The notes below the pieces were generated by a model that did no database searches, had not been told where the DNA came from, and saw nothing but the letters and a program-made list of their open reading frames with translations. From assembly GCA_024364805.1 (NCBI GenBank), contig CM044518.1, positions 65,630,190 to 65,658,182 of the forward strand: a DNA stretch of 27,993 bases. The letters run 5' to 3'. The stretch is from Euprymna scolopes. Its lineage: Eukaryota; Mollusca; Cephalopoda; Sepiida; Sepiolidae. The position numbers and the translations under genes are program-made. Below, piece by piece: positions 10,846 through 20,117 of the stretch (positions within the stretch are counted from its first letter, which is position 1; every line of letters begins with the position of its first letter).

Positions 10846-11285
10846 ATTGTTAACGTATCATGACTTTTGTTTCATTTTGCTTCAGTCGAAGTTTCTTAAA
10901 AATCAAGGTGCCCCTTTTAGGGGGTAACACTTGATGTCTGATATATAGATATTCCAATACCCATTAAAGTTCTCCTTTATGTCTCAACTGTTAAGTTAAT
11001 AAAGACGTTAAGAATATTAAATTTCCTCTTCCAATTGACCAGTTAAATATGTTATAGTATATTTTATTCTCTTGGTCTTACTTGATTCCAGAAAAAGAAT
11101 TCATTCAGTTGAGTATCCAGCTTTGTGCTATTACTTGAGGTAATGTAACTTGAAGAAGATGCACTATTCTTCGCAAAAGCCAGTGTAGGTTGGATATACT
11201 AAAGAGATCTTATTTGGGCAGGGAATGCTATGTGATTTTGAATATTTAGTCAGGGTTTGTTCTGGCAAACGCGTGTACAGAGACA
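10846..11285. other. Flank of the 23-bp minisatellite
   Basis: Nothing coding recognised. It contains GTTAAGAATATTAAATTTCC (11009-11028), which reappears inside the minisatellite at 11702-11721. Confidence 0.5.
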
Positions 11286-11289
11286 GCTT

Positions 11290-11935
11290 ATACACTCTCC
11301 GAGTAAGCATTCGGGCTCTCTCTCTTACAAGCTGCCAGTAGGCATTCCAGCTCTTTTCCAGTAGACATTCAAGATTTCTTTCAGTAGGCACTTAAGCTCT
11401 CCCCCAGTAAACATTCAAATTCTCTCCCAGTAGCCATTCAAGCTCTCTCCTTTTAGGCATTCAAGCTCTCTCCCAGGAAGCATTGAAGCTCTCTCCCAGT
11501 AGAAATGCAAGCTCCCTCCCATTAGGCTTTCAAGCTCTTTTCCAATCTCTTGGTATGCATTCAGACACTCCTTGCAGGCGATCAAGCACTCTCCTAGTAG
11601 ACATTAATGCTCTCTCCCAGTATGCATTCAAGCTCCCTGTAGGAATTCATGCTATCTCTAAGTAGGCATTCAAGCTCTCTCCAACTAAGCATTCGCTTAA
11701 AGTTAAGAATATTAAATTTTCTCTCCCATAGGCATTCAAGCTCTCTTCCAGTAGGAATTCACGATCTCACTTGTAGGCATTCAAGCACTCTTCTAGTAAG
11801 CATTCAATCTCTTCCCCAGTAGGCAATCAAGCTCTCTTCTAGTAAGAATTCATGTTCTCTCATAGTAGGCATTCAAGCTCTCAAGTAATAGGCATCCAGG
11901 CTTTCTCCTACTAGATAATCAAGCTATTTTCTGTA
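11290..11935. repeat. 23-bp minisatellite
   Basis: About 27 imperfect units with core AGTAGGCATTCAAGCTCTCT plus CCC. Divergence between units is high. The array is broken at 11692-11722 by a piece that matches its left flank. Frames on both strands (for example 11164-11391 and 11483-11665) are only translations of the repeat. Confidence 0.95.
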
Positions 11936-12174
11936 GCCATATGTGTCATGGAAGTAACTTAGTGTCATCATTTAAATACGCTTCATATAAGTATGATGTT
12001 ACACAAGGTGCATTTTTGCGAGGGGACCACTTTTTTATTTTTAGTTTAGAGATTTGGAGAGTACATAATAGAAGCAGACAAATGTAATTTCAGTGCCCAA
12101 TCGAAAAATCTCAACAAATGTTAACAACAATAAATGTGTGATTTTTTTCTTTTATGAGGAAGTTTTGTTATACA

Positions 12175-12176
12175 TT

Positions 12177-12226
<50 letters not shown>

Positions 12227-12854
12227 CAAAAATGTGCTTGTGTTTGTGTGTGTGTTTGCATGTCTCGCAAAAACTTTCGACAGAGGCGATAGTACCTCAC
12301 CAAACCGGTATTGTTTTAAACCGCGACCTTTCGGACAACAAATATCGAACAATTGGCCAAAAACACTAATTCCTTCACCCTCAACTGGCCGGTTTTCTAC
12401 AGGGATGGATCGGGGTTTTTTTTTTTGTTTTGTTTTTTTTGCTTTTTTGCGTCGCTATTTTCTGCAAGTCATCGTATCGTCGCATCGGTTTCATTGATTT
12501 TTCTTTATTTAAACGTTGCGAACTTCCGGTTGGACGATGCAGAATCAGTAACGCGTCAGATTTTCTTTCATTTTCTTTTCCACCTTCGCGTCACGGGTTC
12601 GAGCCTGCCTGCCTACCACCACTTTTTTAACACCTTTCCCCATCTTACCCCCTGCTACTACCATTTTTTTAAACACCTCTCTTCACATGGGCTGCCGACT
12701 GTTGTTTTGATTTCTCCCCCCACCCCCCGCCGACGCCCCTCGCTACTACCACATTTATTAACACCTCCGCCTTCGCGTCACGGGTTCAAGCACTTTTTAT
12801 TTCTTTTTTTCTTACACCTACAAACACCCGAGCAACGCCGGGCACCCACGCTAG
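12175..12854 (+). mobile_element. Non-autonomous Helitron, family 2, copy 1
   Basis: The right end is typical of Helitrons: CCCGAGCAACGCCGGGCAC (hairpin) then CACGCTAG at 12847-12854, followed by TT. The left part shares TTCGACAGAGGCGA, GGCCAAAAACACTAATTCC and TTCTACAGGGATGG with copy 2. The left end is lost in the TA run. The middle holds T- and C-rich sub-repeats (CTACTACCAC/TTTTTTAACACC) and GTCACGGGTTCGAGCCTG, which looks like a pol III B box. The 187-codon frame at 12353-12916 is low-complexity and not a gene. Confidence 0.8.
12179..12222. repeat. (TA)n microsatellite
   Basis: A pure TA run that covers or replaces the left end of the Helitron that follows. The short frames rich in Y and I on both strands come from it. 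Confidence 0.95.
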
Positions 12855-12961
12855 TTAAAAATAAATATAAGAAAATTATAATAACGTTTAATAGTTTTTT
12901 AGTTTTTTTAACATAAAATAGAGATTTTTTTGTAACAAGGCCAATTCTTATACTTACGTAA

Positions 12962-13526
12962 TCTTCTATAATATAAATCTCATCTGACTTTTTAAATGTA
13001 TGTCTGCCTAAAACTTTCGACAGAGGCGACGGATTTCCACGGGATTGATATTATTTTAAAGCCCTATCCTTCGGACGATAAATATCGAAGAATTGGCCAA
13101 AAACACTAATTCCTTCACCCACAACTTTGCACTTTTCTACAGGGATGGTCACTTTTTTTCGCAGTCATTTTATGCAAGTCACGTAACTATCGCGTTCACG
13201 ATGTCACTTAAAAGGTATTATTTCGACCGTCCATGCCGTCACAACCGCGGCAGGTACATTGGTAAGACAGTTTTTTTTTTGTTTTTGTTTTTGTGTTTGG
13301 TTTTTCATCTCTTTTTCCTTTGGCACGTTACGGGTTGGAGCCTGTTTACTACTCCTATTTTTTATTTATTTATTTTATTTATTTATTTTTTTTTTTTTTT
13401 TTTGCGCTCGCAATTTTCCTTCTTTTTTTTCTGTTCAACCCTTACACACACTTCCACTTTCTTTTCCGCCTTCACGTCACGGGTTCGAGCCTGACTGCTA
13501 AATACAACGCCCTGCACCCAGGCTAG
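12962..13526 (+). mobile_element. Non-autonomous Helitron, family 2, copy 2
   Basis: Starts TCTTCTATAATATAAATCTC (5' TC as expected for Helitrons) and ends CAGGCTAG at 13519-13526. The end hairpin is partly lost (AACGCCCTGCACCCAGG). It shares about 150 bp with copy 1 near the left end, and GTCACGGGTTCGAGCCTG near the right end. It is only about 110 bp from copy 1 and in the same direction. Phe-rich frames in its T-rich centre are artefacts. Confidence 0.75.
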
Positions 13527-13559
13527 TAAAATATAAATAATCATTAATAATAAATTCTA

Positions 13560-13700
13560 AAAAATCTACATTTTGTGTTAAAATAGTGTTACAATTGTGT
13601 TAAAAAATAGTGTGGAAATTGTGTACAAAAAATAGTGTTAAAATTGTGTTAAAAATCGTGTTAAAATTGTATTAAAAAATCTCCATTTTGTGTTAAAATA
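13560..13700. repeat. TGTGTTAAAAAT degenerate tandem repeat
   Basis: Units of about 16-20 bp, ATTGTGTTAAAAAATAGTGT and variants. The terminal AAAAAATCTACATTTTGTGT (13559-13578) recurs at 13676-13693 as AAATCTCCATTTTGTGT. Confidence 0.8.
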
Positions 13701-13749
13701 GAAGTAATAGTACAGTTTAAGCTTTAAACAAGCAAATACCACATCTATA

Positions 13750-13750
13750 C

Positions 13751-13784
<34 letters not shown>
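13750..13784. repeat. (TAG)n microsatellite
   Basis: About eleven perfect TAG units. Confidence 0.95.
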
Positions 13785-13785
<1 letters not shown>

Positions 13786-14095
13786 TTTTTGGTTATAACA
13801 GACAGACACCAAATTCCTATTATTCATAGATAATGCAACTATATAAATGAAAACGGTTGATCATGTTCAGCTATGGAACGTTCTCAATAAGTTGGTTAAT
13901 AGTTTCAGTTTAATTGCCAACAAGAATACATTCTATCAATTAAGAGTTTCTCATTAATCTTTATTATCTTTAAACGTTGTGCTCGATAAATTCAATAACA
14001 ATTAAGATGTTCATTTTATTACTGGCGATATTTATGCGTGCGCGCTTCGCTGTGACAGCCATATTATGACGTCATCTGAGAGCAATGATTCATTC

Positions 14096-14133
14096 ATAAT
14101 TTATTTAACGATAATGAATTATTCTTTAATACA
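14096..14133 (+). repeat. Inverted repeat, left arm (38 bp)
   Basis: Perfect reverse complement of 14389-14426. It begins ATAATTTATTTAACG and ends TTCTTTAATACA. The 255-bp spacer holds a small hairpin (14141-14183) and a 5'-truncated LINE. Confidence 0.95.
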
Positions 14134-14140
14134 AAATTTT

Positions 14141-14183
14141 AATAATCCAAGTTGTTAAAACAAGTACTAAAACTTGGATTATT
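14141..14183. repeat. 13-bp hairpin
   Basis: AATAATCCAAGTT (14141-14153) and AACTTGGATTATT (14171-14183) are perfect reverse complements with a 17-nt loop. Confidence 0.9.
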
Positions 14184-14190
14184 TCAAATT

Positions 14191-14388
14191 CTGTTGGTTT
14201 TTTTTTTTTTTTTTTTTGGTTTTTTGTTTTTTAACACGGTGGTCACCACTTATCAAGGCCCGGTAGCCACTCAGGGATAAGGGTTATTGCAAGTACAGTA
14301 CGTTAGTGTGGAGATTTAATGAAGTGTTTACTTAAGAGGGCGGTTCATTAGGAATGTGTTAACGTTGGACTTGAATACATCCAAGATC
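14191..14388 (-). mobile_element. 5'-truncated LINE insertion
   Basis: Starts with poly(T) (from about 14197), then the common reversed tail CACCACTTATCAAGGCCCGG. Near 14340-14380 the minus strand still encodes LDVFKSNVN, the last residues of ORF2. The 5' truncation point touches the right arm of the 38-bp inverted repeat directly. Confidence 0.85.
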
Positions 14389-14426
14389 TGTATTAAAGAA
14401 TAATTCATTATCGTTAAATAAATTAT
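14389..14426 (-). repeat. Inverted repeat, right arm (38 bp)
   Basis: TGTATTAAAGAATAATTCAT... is the exact reverse complement of 14096-14133. Its outer neighbours do not match, so the repeat is exactly 38 bp. Confidence 0.95.
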
Positions 14427-14559
14427 CATTTCGTATTGACGATTTGAATATAGACAATTTTTAAATTGATTACACTGATATGCAAATGTTTGATATCATA
14501 AAAACTATAAATTACTTTAAAACAAGCCGAGCATGCGTTGTCTCCTCCGGGAGTGCAAG

Positions 14560-14805
14560 GTTTACTGTCACCAGGACTAATGTCTGTGCGAAATTTAAAA
14601 ATAAAAATCCAAGGAGTGGCTATTGAGAAAATTGCGAACAAACGAACTGAGAACGATCTCGGGGCAATTTTACCTCTATAATGCCCCCTAGTGGGCATTA
14701 TGGAGGTAAAATTTGTTCATGCAAACATTTAGTTTCAGCATGACTAATGTTTGAGCAAATTTTCAAAAAAAGCCAAGGCGTGGGTATTGAGAAAGTGTAA
14801 GTAAG
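14560..14805. repeat. Duplicated unit with 21-bp hairpin
   Basis: Two direct copies of about 70 bp, GACTAATGTCTGTGCGAAAT...TATTGAGAAA (14576-14634) and GACTAATGTTTGAGCAAATT...TATTGAGAAA (14741-14796). Between them lies a stem-loop with 21-bp arms (14666-14686, 14693-14713), one mismatch and a 6-nt loop. It looks like a short dispersed element or two nested copies. I do not know its family. Confidence 0.7.
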
Positions 14806-14929
14806 AGAATTATTAGGCCCAATCCCTCCTTTGTCAAGAGACCAATAAAATTTTGCACATTGAGTCGTTTTAAATCAGCGCTAAAAAATACTGTGATCAG
14901 ACAGAGACTTGACCGTTGTAGACAGCATA

Positions 14930-15650
14930 TTTTCTTTTACATAGACAGAACCATTTATCAAGGACGAGAGACCACTCGAGGATAAGGGTTAAGCGTGTAC
15001 AGTAGTCAATTGGACAATATAGTAATCGATAGTAATGGAAATTCGATAAAGTTGTTAAGTTAAGTGGAACGGTTCATCAAGAACTTGTTCACGTTGGACT
15101 TGAAGAAAACCATATTGTAGTCAGCTGGAAAGCAGGAAAACGGAAGACAATTCCACAGGCGTGCAGTTCTAAGAAAGCAGCTTTGTTCATTGAATCTACG
15201 TTTAGGTTTAGGCACAGATAAAGAGTGAGGGGTAATTATTGATAGTGTTTTCAGCTAGACGAGTGTTTCTTGTGAAAGTTTGGCGAGGCGGGGGCATAGA
15301 TTGAAGCTCAGTCGAACACTTTCCATGAAAATAACGATAATGCAGAGCCTAACTCGCAACCTCTCTTCTGTGAGATAGAGGTTGCAGGGAAGAGAAAAGG
15401 GCATCTCCTACGAGGCTACGAAGTCTATTTTGAACTCTATCAAGGCAGAACAAGTCCTTTCTAGCAACTCCTGCCCAGATGTGGCAACAGTACTCCATCC
15501 TTGGACGTACCTGGCTCTTATATAGATAGAGAATTGCATCAGCAGTGAGATATCTACCGGATTGATAGAAGGATCCCACTATTTTTCCAGCAGCCTTGGC
15601 AACAGATTTGATGTACGTGTTCCATTTTAGATCAGAGGTAAAGGTAGCTT
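14930..15650 (-). pseudogene. LINE ORF2 C-terminus with 3' UTR (best-kept copy)
   Basis: Minus strand from about 15650: SDLKWNTYIKSVAKAAGKIV, then SFYQSGRYLTADAILYLYKS, RPRMEYCCHIWAG, LFCLDRVQNRLRSLVGDALF and SSLQPLSHRREVAS. An in-frame TAG follows, then ALHYRYFHGKCSTELQS and FTRNTRLAENTINNY. A frame change leads to the usual tail ending FKSNVNKFLMN. The 3' UTR ends in the common ATAAATGGT/CTTGATAAGTGG type tail. This is the C-terminal part of a jockey/CR1-type reverse transcriptase protein. The RT catalytic domain is missing through 5' truncation. With few stops it is the youngest of this family in the window. Confidence 0.85.
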
Positions 15651-16745
15651 GTCAAAACATGAGGCCTCAGCATCCCCGGTACATTTCTACTTTGAATATT
15701 TTCATCTGTAAAATAGCTAATTCATCTAGTTCTATTTCCCAAGCATCAACAACGATCATAATAATAATCGTTTAAGTTACTTGGCATCCTCGACAGTGCT
15801 CTATATAACATAATGACCAAAATCACCTAGCAAATGTTGGTTGGGAAATCTGATCCTATGTGGCGTGACTGTCTCAGGGAGCGGTGGAGCTCCCCATTGG
15901 GTGAGATTGAGACCTCCGAAACACTGAGTAAGGCCGGGCAATTATGCTGGTATTGTCTGTTAAGCATTATTGGGAGCCCAGAAGCTTATCAAAATTGATG
16001 TGTTTTCATATAACATGGGGGTGTAAATTGTGTATATATTTATTAGTTCTAAGACTGTCAAGTGGTGATTATATAAGAAAGTATATACGTGCTACATATA
16101 CATGTCTCTATGACTGTCTAGTGTTTTGTGTATGTACACTTTAATACAGTTCATGGCCGAACAAATCATGTACATAAATACCTTTGCAACAAAAAGGCTG
16201 AATAACGCTTATTTGGGGTTTTATCATCCAATCGGGAAGCAGATCTGGGTTGTCTTGATGGAAATCTCAAGGGAAATTCTCCTCAAGAACGACAGCGCCT
16301 CGGGTTTTATTTTCGGCACTTTTTATTCCTGAATGTTTTTCCCCCTTTTGGAAAGTTTCAATGCTGATTCATATATTTGACAGGCGTTGACCACCTCGCT
16401 TCACCGGATGCTTCGAGCTATTATGACTGGTCGGTTCCTCAACTCTGCCTGTCTTCTTAAAACCCTATACACTCTAATTTCCACGTATCTTAAAAAGTGC
16501 ACCTCCATTTCTAAATGACGTCATTAGTATACGTCACTAAGATAATCACCTGATGTTATTACATGCCATTATTGCTAAGTTGCCAACTTAATTGTTATGA
16601 TTACACTTTTAAGTAACATTCCTAAATTAATGTAAATAAATATTTATTCTAAATATTTTGATTATTCTAAAACATATCTTAGCTGACAACATTTTTGGGA
16701 TTGAATGATTATAATAATTGTCGACCAACCACATTTCGGCGTTGC
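15651..16745. other. Unassigned stretch
   Basis: About 1.1 kb without a recognisable gene. A more GC-rich patch at 15850-15935 (CTGTCTCAGGGAGCGGTGGA) may be an old repeat. Frames at 15944-16144 and 16126-16332 have no known motif. Confidence 0.4.
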
Positions 16746-16749
16746 CCGG

Positions 16750-16900
16750 TCTGTATCTTACAGTATGGGACCTATTAGGTAAGAACTTCTATTTTACACC
16801 CTTTCTATAACAGAGAAGCTCGTGGCTGGTATACTAGTCCAGCTGTAGCAACGATACGCCATATACGGACAAATAGTAACTTAGTAAAGATAGAGGATAA
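16750..16900 (-). pseudogene. LINE ORF2 fragment
   Basis: Minus-strand reading gives YGAYRCYSWTSIPATSFSVI then NRSSYLIGPIL, a worn form of MEYCCHIWAG...RVANLIGPEL at 22110-22210. The order of its pieces matches the fragment at 4250-4538. A CGGCGTTGCCCGG at 16739-16751 just left of it looks like a reversed Helitron end hairpin, but no CTAG is nearby. Confidence 0.6.
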
Positions 16901-16904
16901 TAGC

Positions 16905-17145
16905 TATGTACGATAACTTATCCACAATGAGGAAGGAAGGCAGATGTAGTTATTTCATCTGTTGTTCGTCGCCCCTAAAAACGATTGTTGCAGGAAAGTT
17001 TATGAATGAAATTCAAAAAGCCCGCATATTACTCATTATTTTATAAGTTTATGAATGAAATAATATTACTCATTCATGAATCTACATATTACAACAGATT
17101 ACGATGGTTGCCTCTAACATAAATCAATGGGCAATAAATATTTAT
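16905..17145. other. AT-rich spacer with short direct repeat
   Basis: AGTTTATGAATGAAAT occurs twice (about 16995 and 17046), with further ATTACTCATT repeats. Nothing else is seen. Confidence 0.5.
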
Positions 17146-17149
17146 CTAC

Positions 17150-17185
17150 AAGGTTCATTCTAAAAGTAATGCCATTTATTTTTTT
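17150..17185. mobile_element. Isolated mariner-type end
   Basis: TACAAGGTTCATTCTAAAAGTAATGCC resembles the end of the MITE at 4539-4903 and mariner terminal repeats in general. No opposite end was found. The minisatellite begins 30-40 bp further on. Confidence 0.4.
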
Positions 17186-17214
17186 TTTAAACTCAAATAT
17201 AAATAAAGAAAGCG

Positions 17215-17790
17215 ATATGTAATTTATGCAGGTCCGGCTATACCATATATGATTAATGCAGGTCCACCTATATATGTGTGTAATTTATGCAGATCTTACT
17301 ATATCATGTGTGATTTATACAAGTCCGGTTATACCATTTAGTAATTTATGCAGGTCCGATAATACCATATGTACTTTGTGCAAGTCTGGCTTTACTATGC
17401 GTACTTTATGCAAATCCAGCTATATCATGTGTGATTTAAGTGGGTCCGGCTAGACCATGTGTAATTCATGCAGATTCGCCTATATGATGTGTGATTCATG
17501 CAGATCTGGCTATACTGTGTGTAATTTATGCAGGTCCAATTATACCAAGTGTGATTTCTGCAGATCTGGCTATGCTATGTGTGATTCATGAAGATCCAAT
17601 GATACCATCTGTACTTTATGCATATCTGGCTATGCTATGTGTGATTTATGCAGATCTGGCTATGCTATGTGTGATTTATGCAGATCTGGCTATACTGTGT
17701 GTTATTTATGCAGGTTCGACTATACCATATGTACTTTATGCAGATCTGGCCGTACAATATTATTTATGAAATTCAAGCTATACTATATAA
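17215..17790. repeat. 30-bp minisatellite, open in frame
   Basis: About 19 units with core GTGATTTATGCAGATCTGGC then TATACCAT. Since 30 is a multiple of three, frames stay open for several units and read as repeated MCDLCRSGYA-type decapeptides (17256-17453, 17491-17769, 17637-17876). No start context, signal or flanking exon supports a gene. Confidence 0.95.
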
Positions 17791-18416
17791 TTTATGCAGA
17801 TACATTTGTAACATACATGCTTTGTGCATGTGTATATTTCGTCCAACGCTTAATTATATGCAGGAATATGTTGTAACATATTTCCAATTATAACTGAGTT
17901 TTCATCTTTTCCCTTTCCTCGGCAATTCGTTAATGCCAAAACATTTTCGCTGCAATTGACATTTCGATAGTCTGAATTCCAAAAATACAAATCGCAATTA
18001 TTTTCTCTTGGTTCATGGAAATTGTGCGGAATGTGGAGCTATACATTGGATTGCCTTTGTAAATTATTTTCCGGTAAAAATTCATTTATAATTTTCTCTC
18101 GTCCAACTTAATGACTGTTTTATATTTCAAAAACGCAATAATCCTTACTATAATGGAGACTGTGTGTGTGTTTATTATTGATGGGACGATTCAAATATTT
18201 TCACGATTCCGATACAATTAACGATTTCGATTCCTTTTAAATCGATAAATATTTAGCCATAGAGTTGGGGTAAGTGGGATCGATTTACCGTAAATGCCTG
18301 TGTAAAAATAATCATATATTTTCTAAAACGTAAAAATACACTTGTGGAGGTTATCTACAGATTTCAGTATTTCTGATAGATTAAAATCAATAAATATTGA
18401 TTATTTACTCATTAGT
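17791..18416. other. AT-rich flank of the RTE insertion
   Basis: Contains GATTCCGATACAATTAACG-type sequence (18204-18240), GATT-rich like that at 18985-19030. It is probably one older repeat split by the LINE. No coding seen. Confidence 0.4.
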
Positions 18417-18431
18417 ATAAGCAATTATAAA
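18417..18431 (+). repeat. Target-site duplication, left
   Basis: ATAAGCAATTATAAA matches 18898-18912 (ATAAGCAATTGTAAA) with one difference, flanking the RTE-type LINE. Confidence 0.8.
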
Positions 18432-18897
18432 CTGACAAACTGAAAAGGCAGTTCTTCAGGACAGTGGTAGATTATGTCCTTGTTTACGATGCTACAGCCT
18501 AGACACTCACCAAAAGACTGGAAAGAAAACTAGACGGCACATACATCCGTATGCTACGAACAGTACTAAATACATCGTGGCAAAATTATTCAACGAAGCA
18601 GCAACTTTATGGCAACCTACCTGCCATATCTAATACCGTCAGGGAGAGACGCCTACAATTTGCCGGTCTCTGTCTGAGGAGTAAGCATGAATTGGTGAGT
18701 AATGTCTTGCTATGTACTCCACAATACGGACGCGCAAGCAAAGGACGACCTAGATCCACGTACATCCAGCAAATAGCACACGACGCCAACTGTGAACATG
18801 AAAATCTGAGGCAGTTGATGGAAGAAAGGAAACTCTGAAGAGGAAGAGTCACATTGGTCCGGGCAAGGAGCCCATCCTGATGATGGCGATGATGATG
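18432..18897 (+). pseudogene. RTE-type LINE, 5'-truncated copy
   Basis: Plus strand: KRQFFRTVVDYVLVYDATA, a stop where family members have W, then TLTKRLERKLDGTYIRMLRT, VRERRLQFAGLCLRS and GRASKGRPRSTYIQQI. This is the typical C-terminal end of RTE-clade reverse-transcriptase proteins (RRLRFAGHC...GRRSRGRP). The open part is 18551-18838. The 3' tail is a (GATGAT)n run (18879-18897), a hallmark of RTE LINEs, in place of poly(A). A 15-bp target duplication with one mismatch flanks it. Confidence 0.9.
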
Positions 18898-18912
18898 ATA
18901 AGCAATTGTAAA
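18898..18912 (+). repeat. Target-site duplication, right
   Basis: Partner of 18417-18431. The first bases merge with the (GATGAT)n tail, so the true length may be a little shorter. Confidence 0.8.
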
Positions 18913-19385
18913 TTAAGTTTTGAACAAAGACAAAAATAAAACAATTGAAAGAATCATTTTCGGCTTCGGAAAATAGGCATAAATGTTTCCGATTCCAATA
19001 ATCCAAAAAGTATTGATTTTCCCATCCCCGATTCCAAAACTATATATGTTTCAGACGGAGACTAGAACTTGCACCTTCCCATGTAAAGACTGATTGGTAC
19101 CGACTGTTGAGTTGAATAAACTAACAAGGAAATATACTTTTAAAAAGTTTATTATTTTATTTCATTTTAGTAGTTGTCATGGTATGGTGAAGAAAAGAGA
19201 GAGGTAACCTCAGTAAAGTTTAACTACTAATCTTTTTAAACATAGTTTTGTACAGTTGAAATTGTGTCAGCCAGTAGAAGCATCTCGGAATAGAAGAAAA
19301 ATATAGAATAAACAGAGAAACTGTTTTAAAACACGCTTAGATGCAAAAAAGAAACAATTTTATTTTCTTTCTTCTTTTAAAAATT
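18913..19385. other. Unassigned stretch
   Basis: AT-rich. The left part likely continues the repeat split by the RTE copy. No gene recognised. Confidence 0.4.
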
Positions 19386-19390
19386 CAAAA

Positions 19391-19435
19391 GCTATGTGTA
19401 CTTAATACAATTCCGGCTATACCATGGGTACTTTT
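19391..19435. repeat. Orphan unit of the 30-bp minisatellite
   Basis: ATGTGTACTTAATACAATTC then CGGCTATACCATGGGTACTT matches units of the array at 17215-17790, 1.6 kb away. A T-tract follows directly. Confidence 0.75.
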
Positions 19436-19488
19436 TTTTTTTTTTTTGCAGTATTTCAAGTTTAAAAAATAAGTTACTTATTTTTTGC

Positions 19489-19525
19489 AACAAATAAATA
19501 AATAAATAGATAAATAAATAAACAT
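19489..19525. repeat. (AAAT)n microsatellite
   Basis: AAATAAATAAATAAATAG-type tetranucleotide run. Confidence 0.9.
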
Positions 19526-19582
19526 TTTGATTTTAATTTTTAGAATTGTTTTAATAACAAGAAGTATTCAGGTCAATGGAGG

Positions 19583-19796
19583 CAGTTTAAAGTCATAAAA
19601 CCTCGAAATCTTCGGAAAATTGGTGCGGCGCCATGCTCAGCAAGGAACATCAACAACCACCCTCTCATGAACAGGGACAGAATACTCTTCCCACCGCTGC
19701 ACATCAAGCTCGGCATGATCAAGCAATTCAATAAAACTCTGGACAAAGATGATGACTGCTTCACTTACTTGTCCCAGGCTGTTCCAGGATTGACCT
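19583..19796 (+). pseudogene. Dispersed protein family, copy 2, first part
   Basis: Plus strand, open from about 19583: QFKVIKPRNLRKIGAAPCS, then NNHPLMNRDRILFPPLHIKL and GMIKQFNKTLDKDDDCFTYL, then SQAVPGLT. It aligns with LGLIEQIINVLDKDDECFTY...PGLT in copy 1 (minus strand near 7560-7440). The reading ends at 19796, where a LINE fragment starts. The first 28 bases also form one arm of an inverted repeat with 20118-20145. Confidence 0.8.
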
Positions 19797-19985
19797 ACCA
19801 AAAACTATTAGAGTAAAAAGCTTTCTGGCATGTAGGGACCTCAACAGTGAATGGGTGCGATTTTGTTGCTAAGCGGGTTTGTCGGGGATATGTACGTCGA
19901 AGGGACACAAGCGCAATGAGTTCATCAGAGAACATTCCATTAAAACATTTGTAAAACAAGCACATGGATGCAATTAGAACTATTG
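19797..19985 (-). pseudogene. LINE ORF2 fragment inside copy 2
   Basis: Minus strand reads GPIVLIASMCLFYKCFNGMF, then SDELIALVSLRRTYPRQTRL and ATKSHPFTVEVPTCQKAFYS. This is the same block as 21420-21600 and 22240-22430, and it is well preserved. It splits the host-like frame right after PGLT. Confidence 0.85.
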
Positions 19986-19989
19986 GACC

Positions 19990-20117
19990 TGGACACTTCT
20001 TGTTATTAAAATAATAACTTTTTTTTTACATCGGCATCAACACTTATCAAGGCCCAAAGGCCACTCGAGGATAAGGGTTAAAGAGTGTACAGCAGTCAAT
20101 TGGACAATGTAGTAATA
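19990..20117 (-). mobile_element. LINE 3' tail inside copy 2
   Basis: A T-run (20018-20027), then CAACACTTATCAAGGCCC and CCACTCGAGGATAAGGGTTA, is the reversed tail of the LINE family seen at 14930-15650. It continues into GTGTACAGCAGTCAATTGGA as in that copy. Together with 19797-19985 it shows two different LINE families meeting here. Confidence 0.8.

Noticed and set aside
12353-12916. 187-codon ORF, the longest in the window
   Set aside because: It lies wholly inside a Helitron and is built from T-rich and C-rich low-complexity sequence (runs of F, H, P). No domain, and its end passes the Helitron border.
13795-13860. Additional Helitron 5' end (reversed AGGAATTTGGTGTCTGTCTG)
   Set aside because: Looks like the start sequences at 5575 and 22955 but is too short, and no matching 3' end was found.
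16739-16751. Helitron 3' end (CGGCGTTGCCCGG)
   Set aside because: The hairpin-like core is present but no CTAG was found at the right distance and no body could be aligned. Kept only as a remark.
17256-17876. Cys-rich repeat protein (MCDLCRSGY repeats)
   Set aside because: Open only because the minisatellite period is divisible by three. Three overlapping frames are open, and there is no signal, start context or exon around it.
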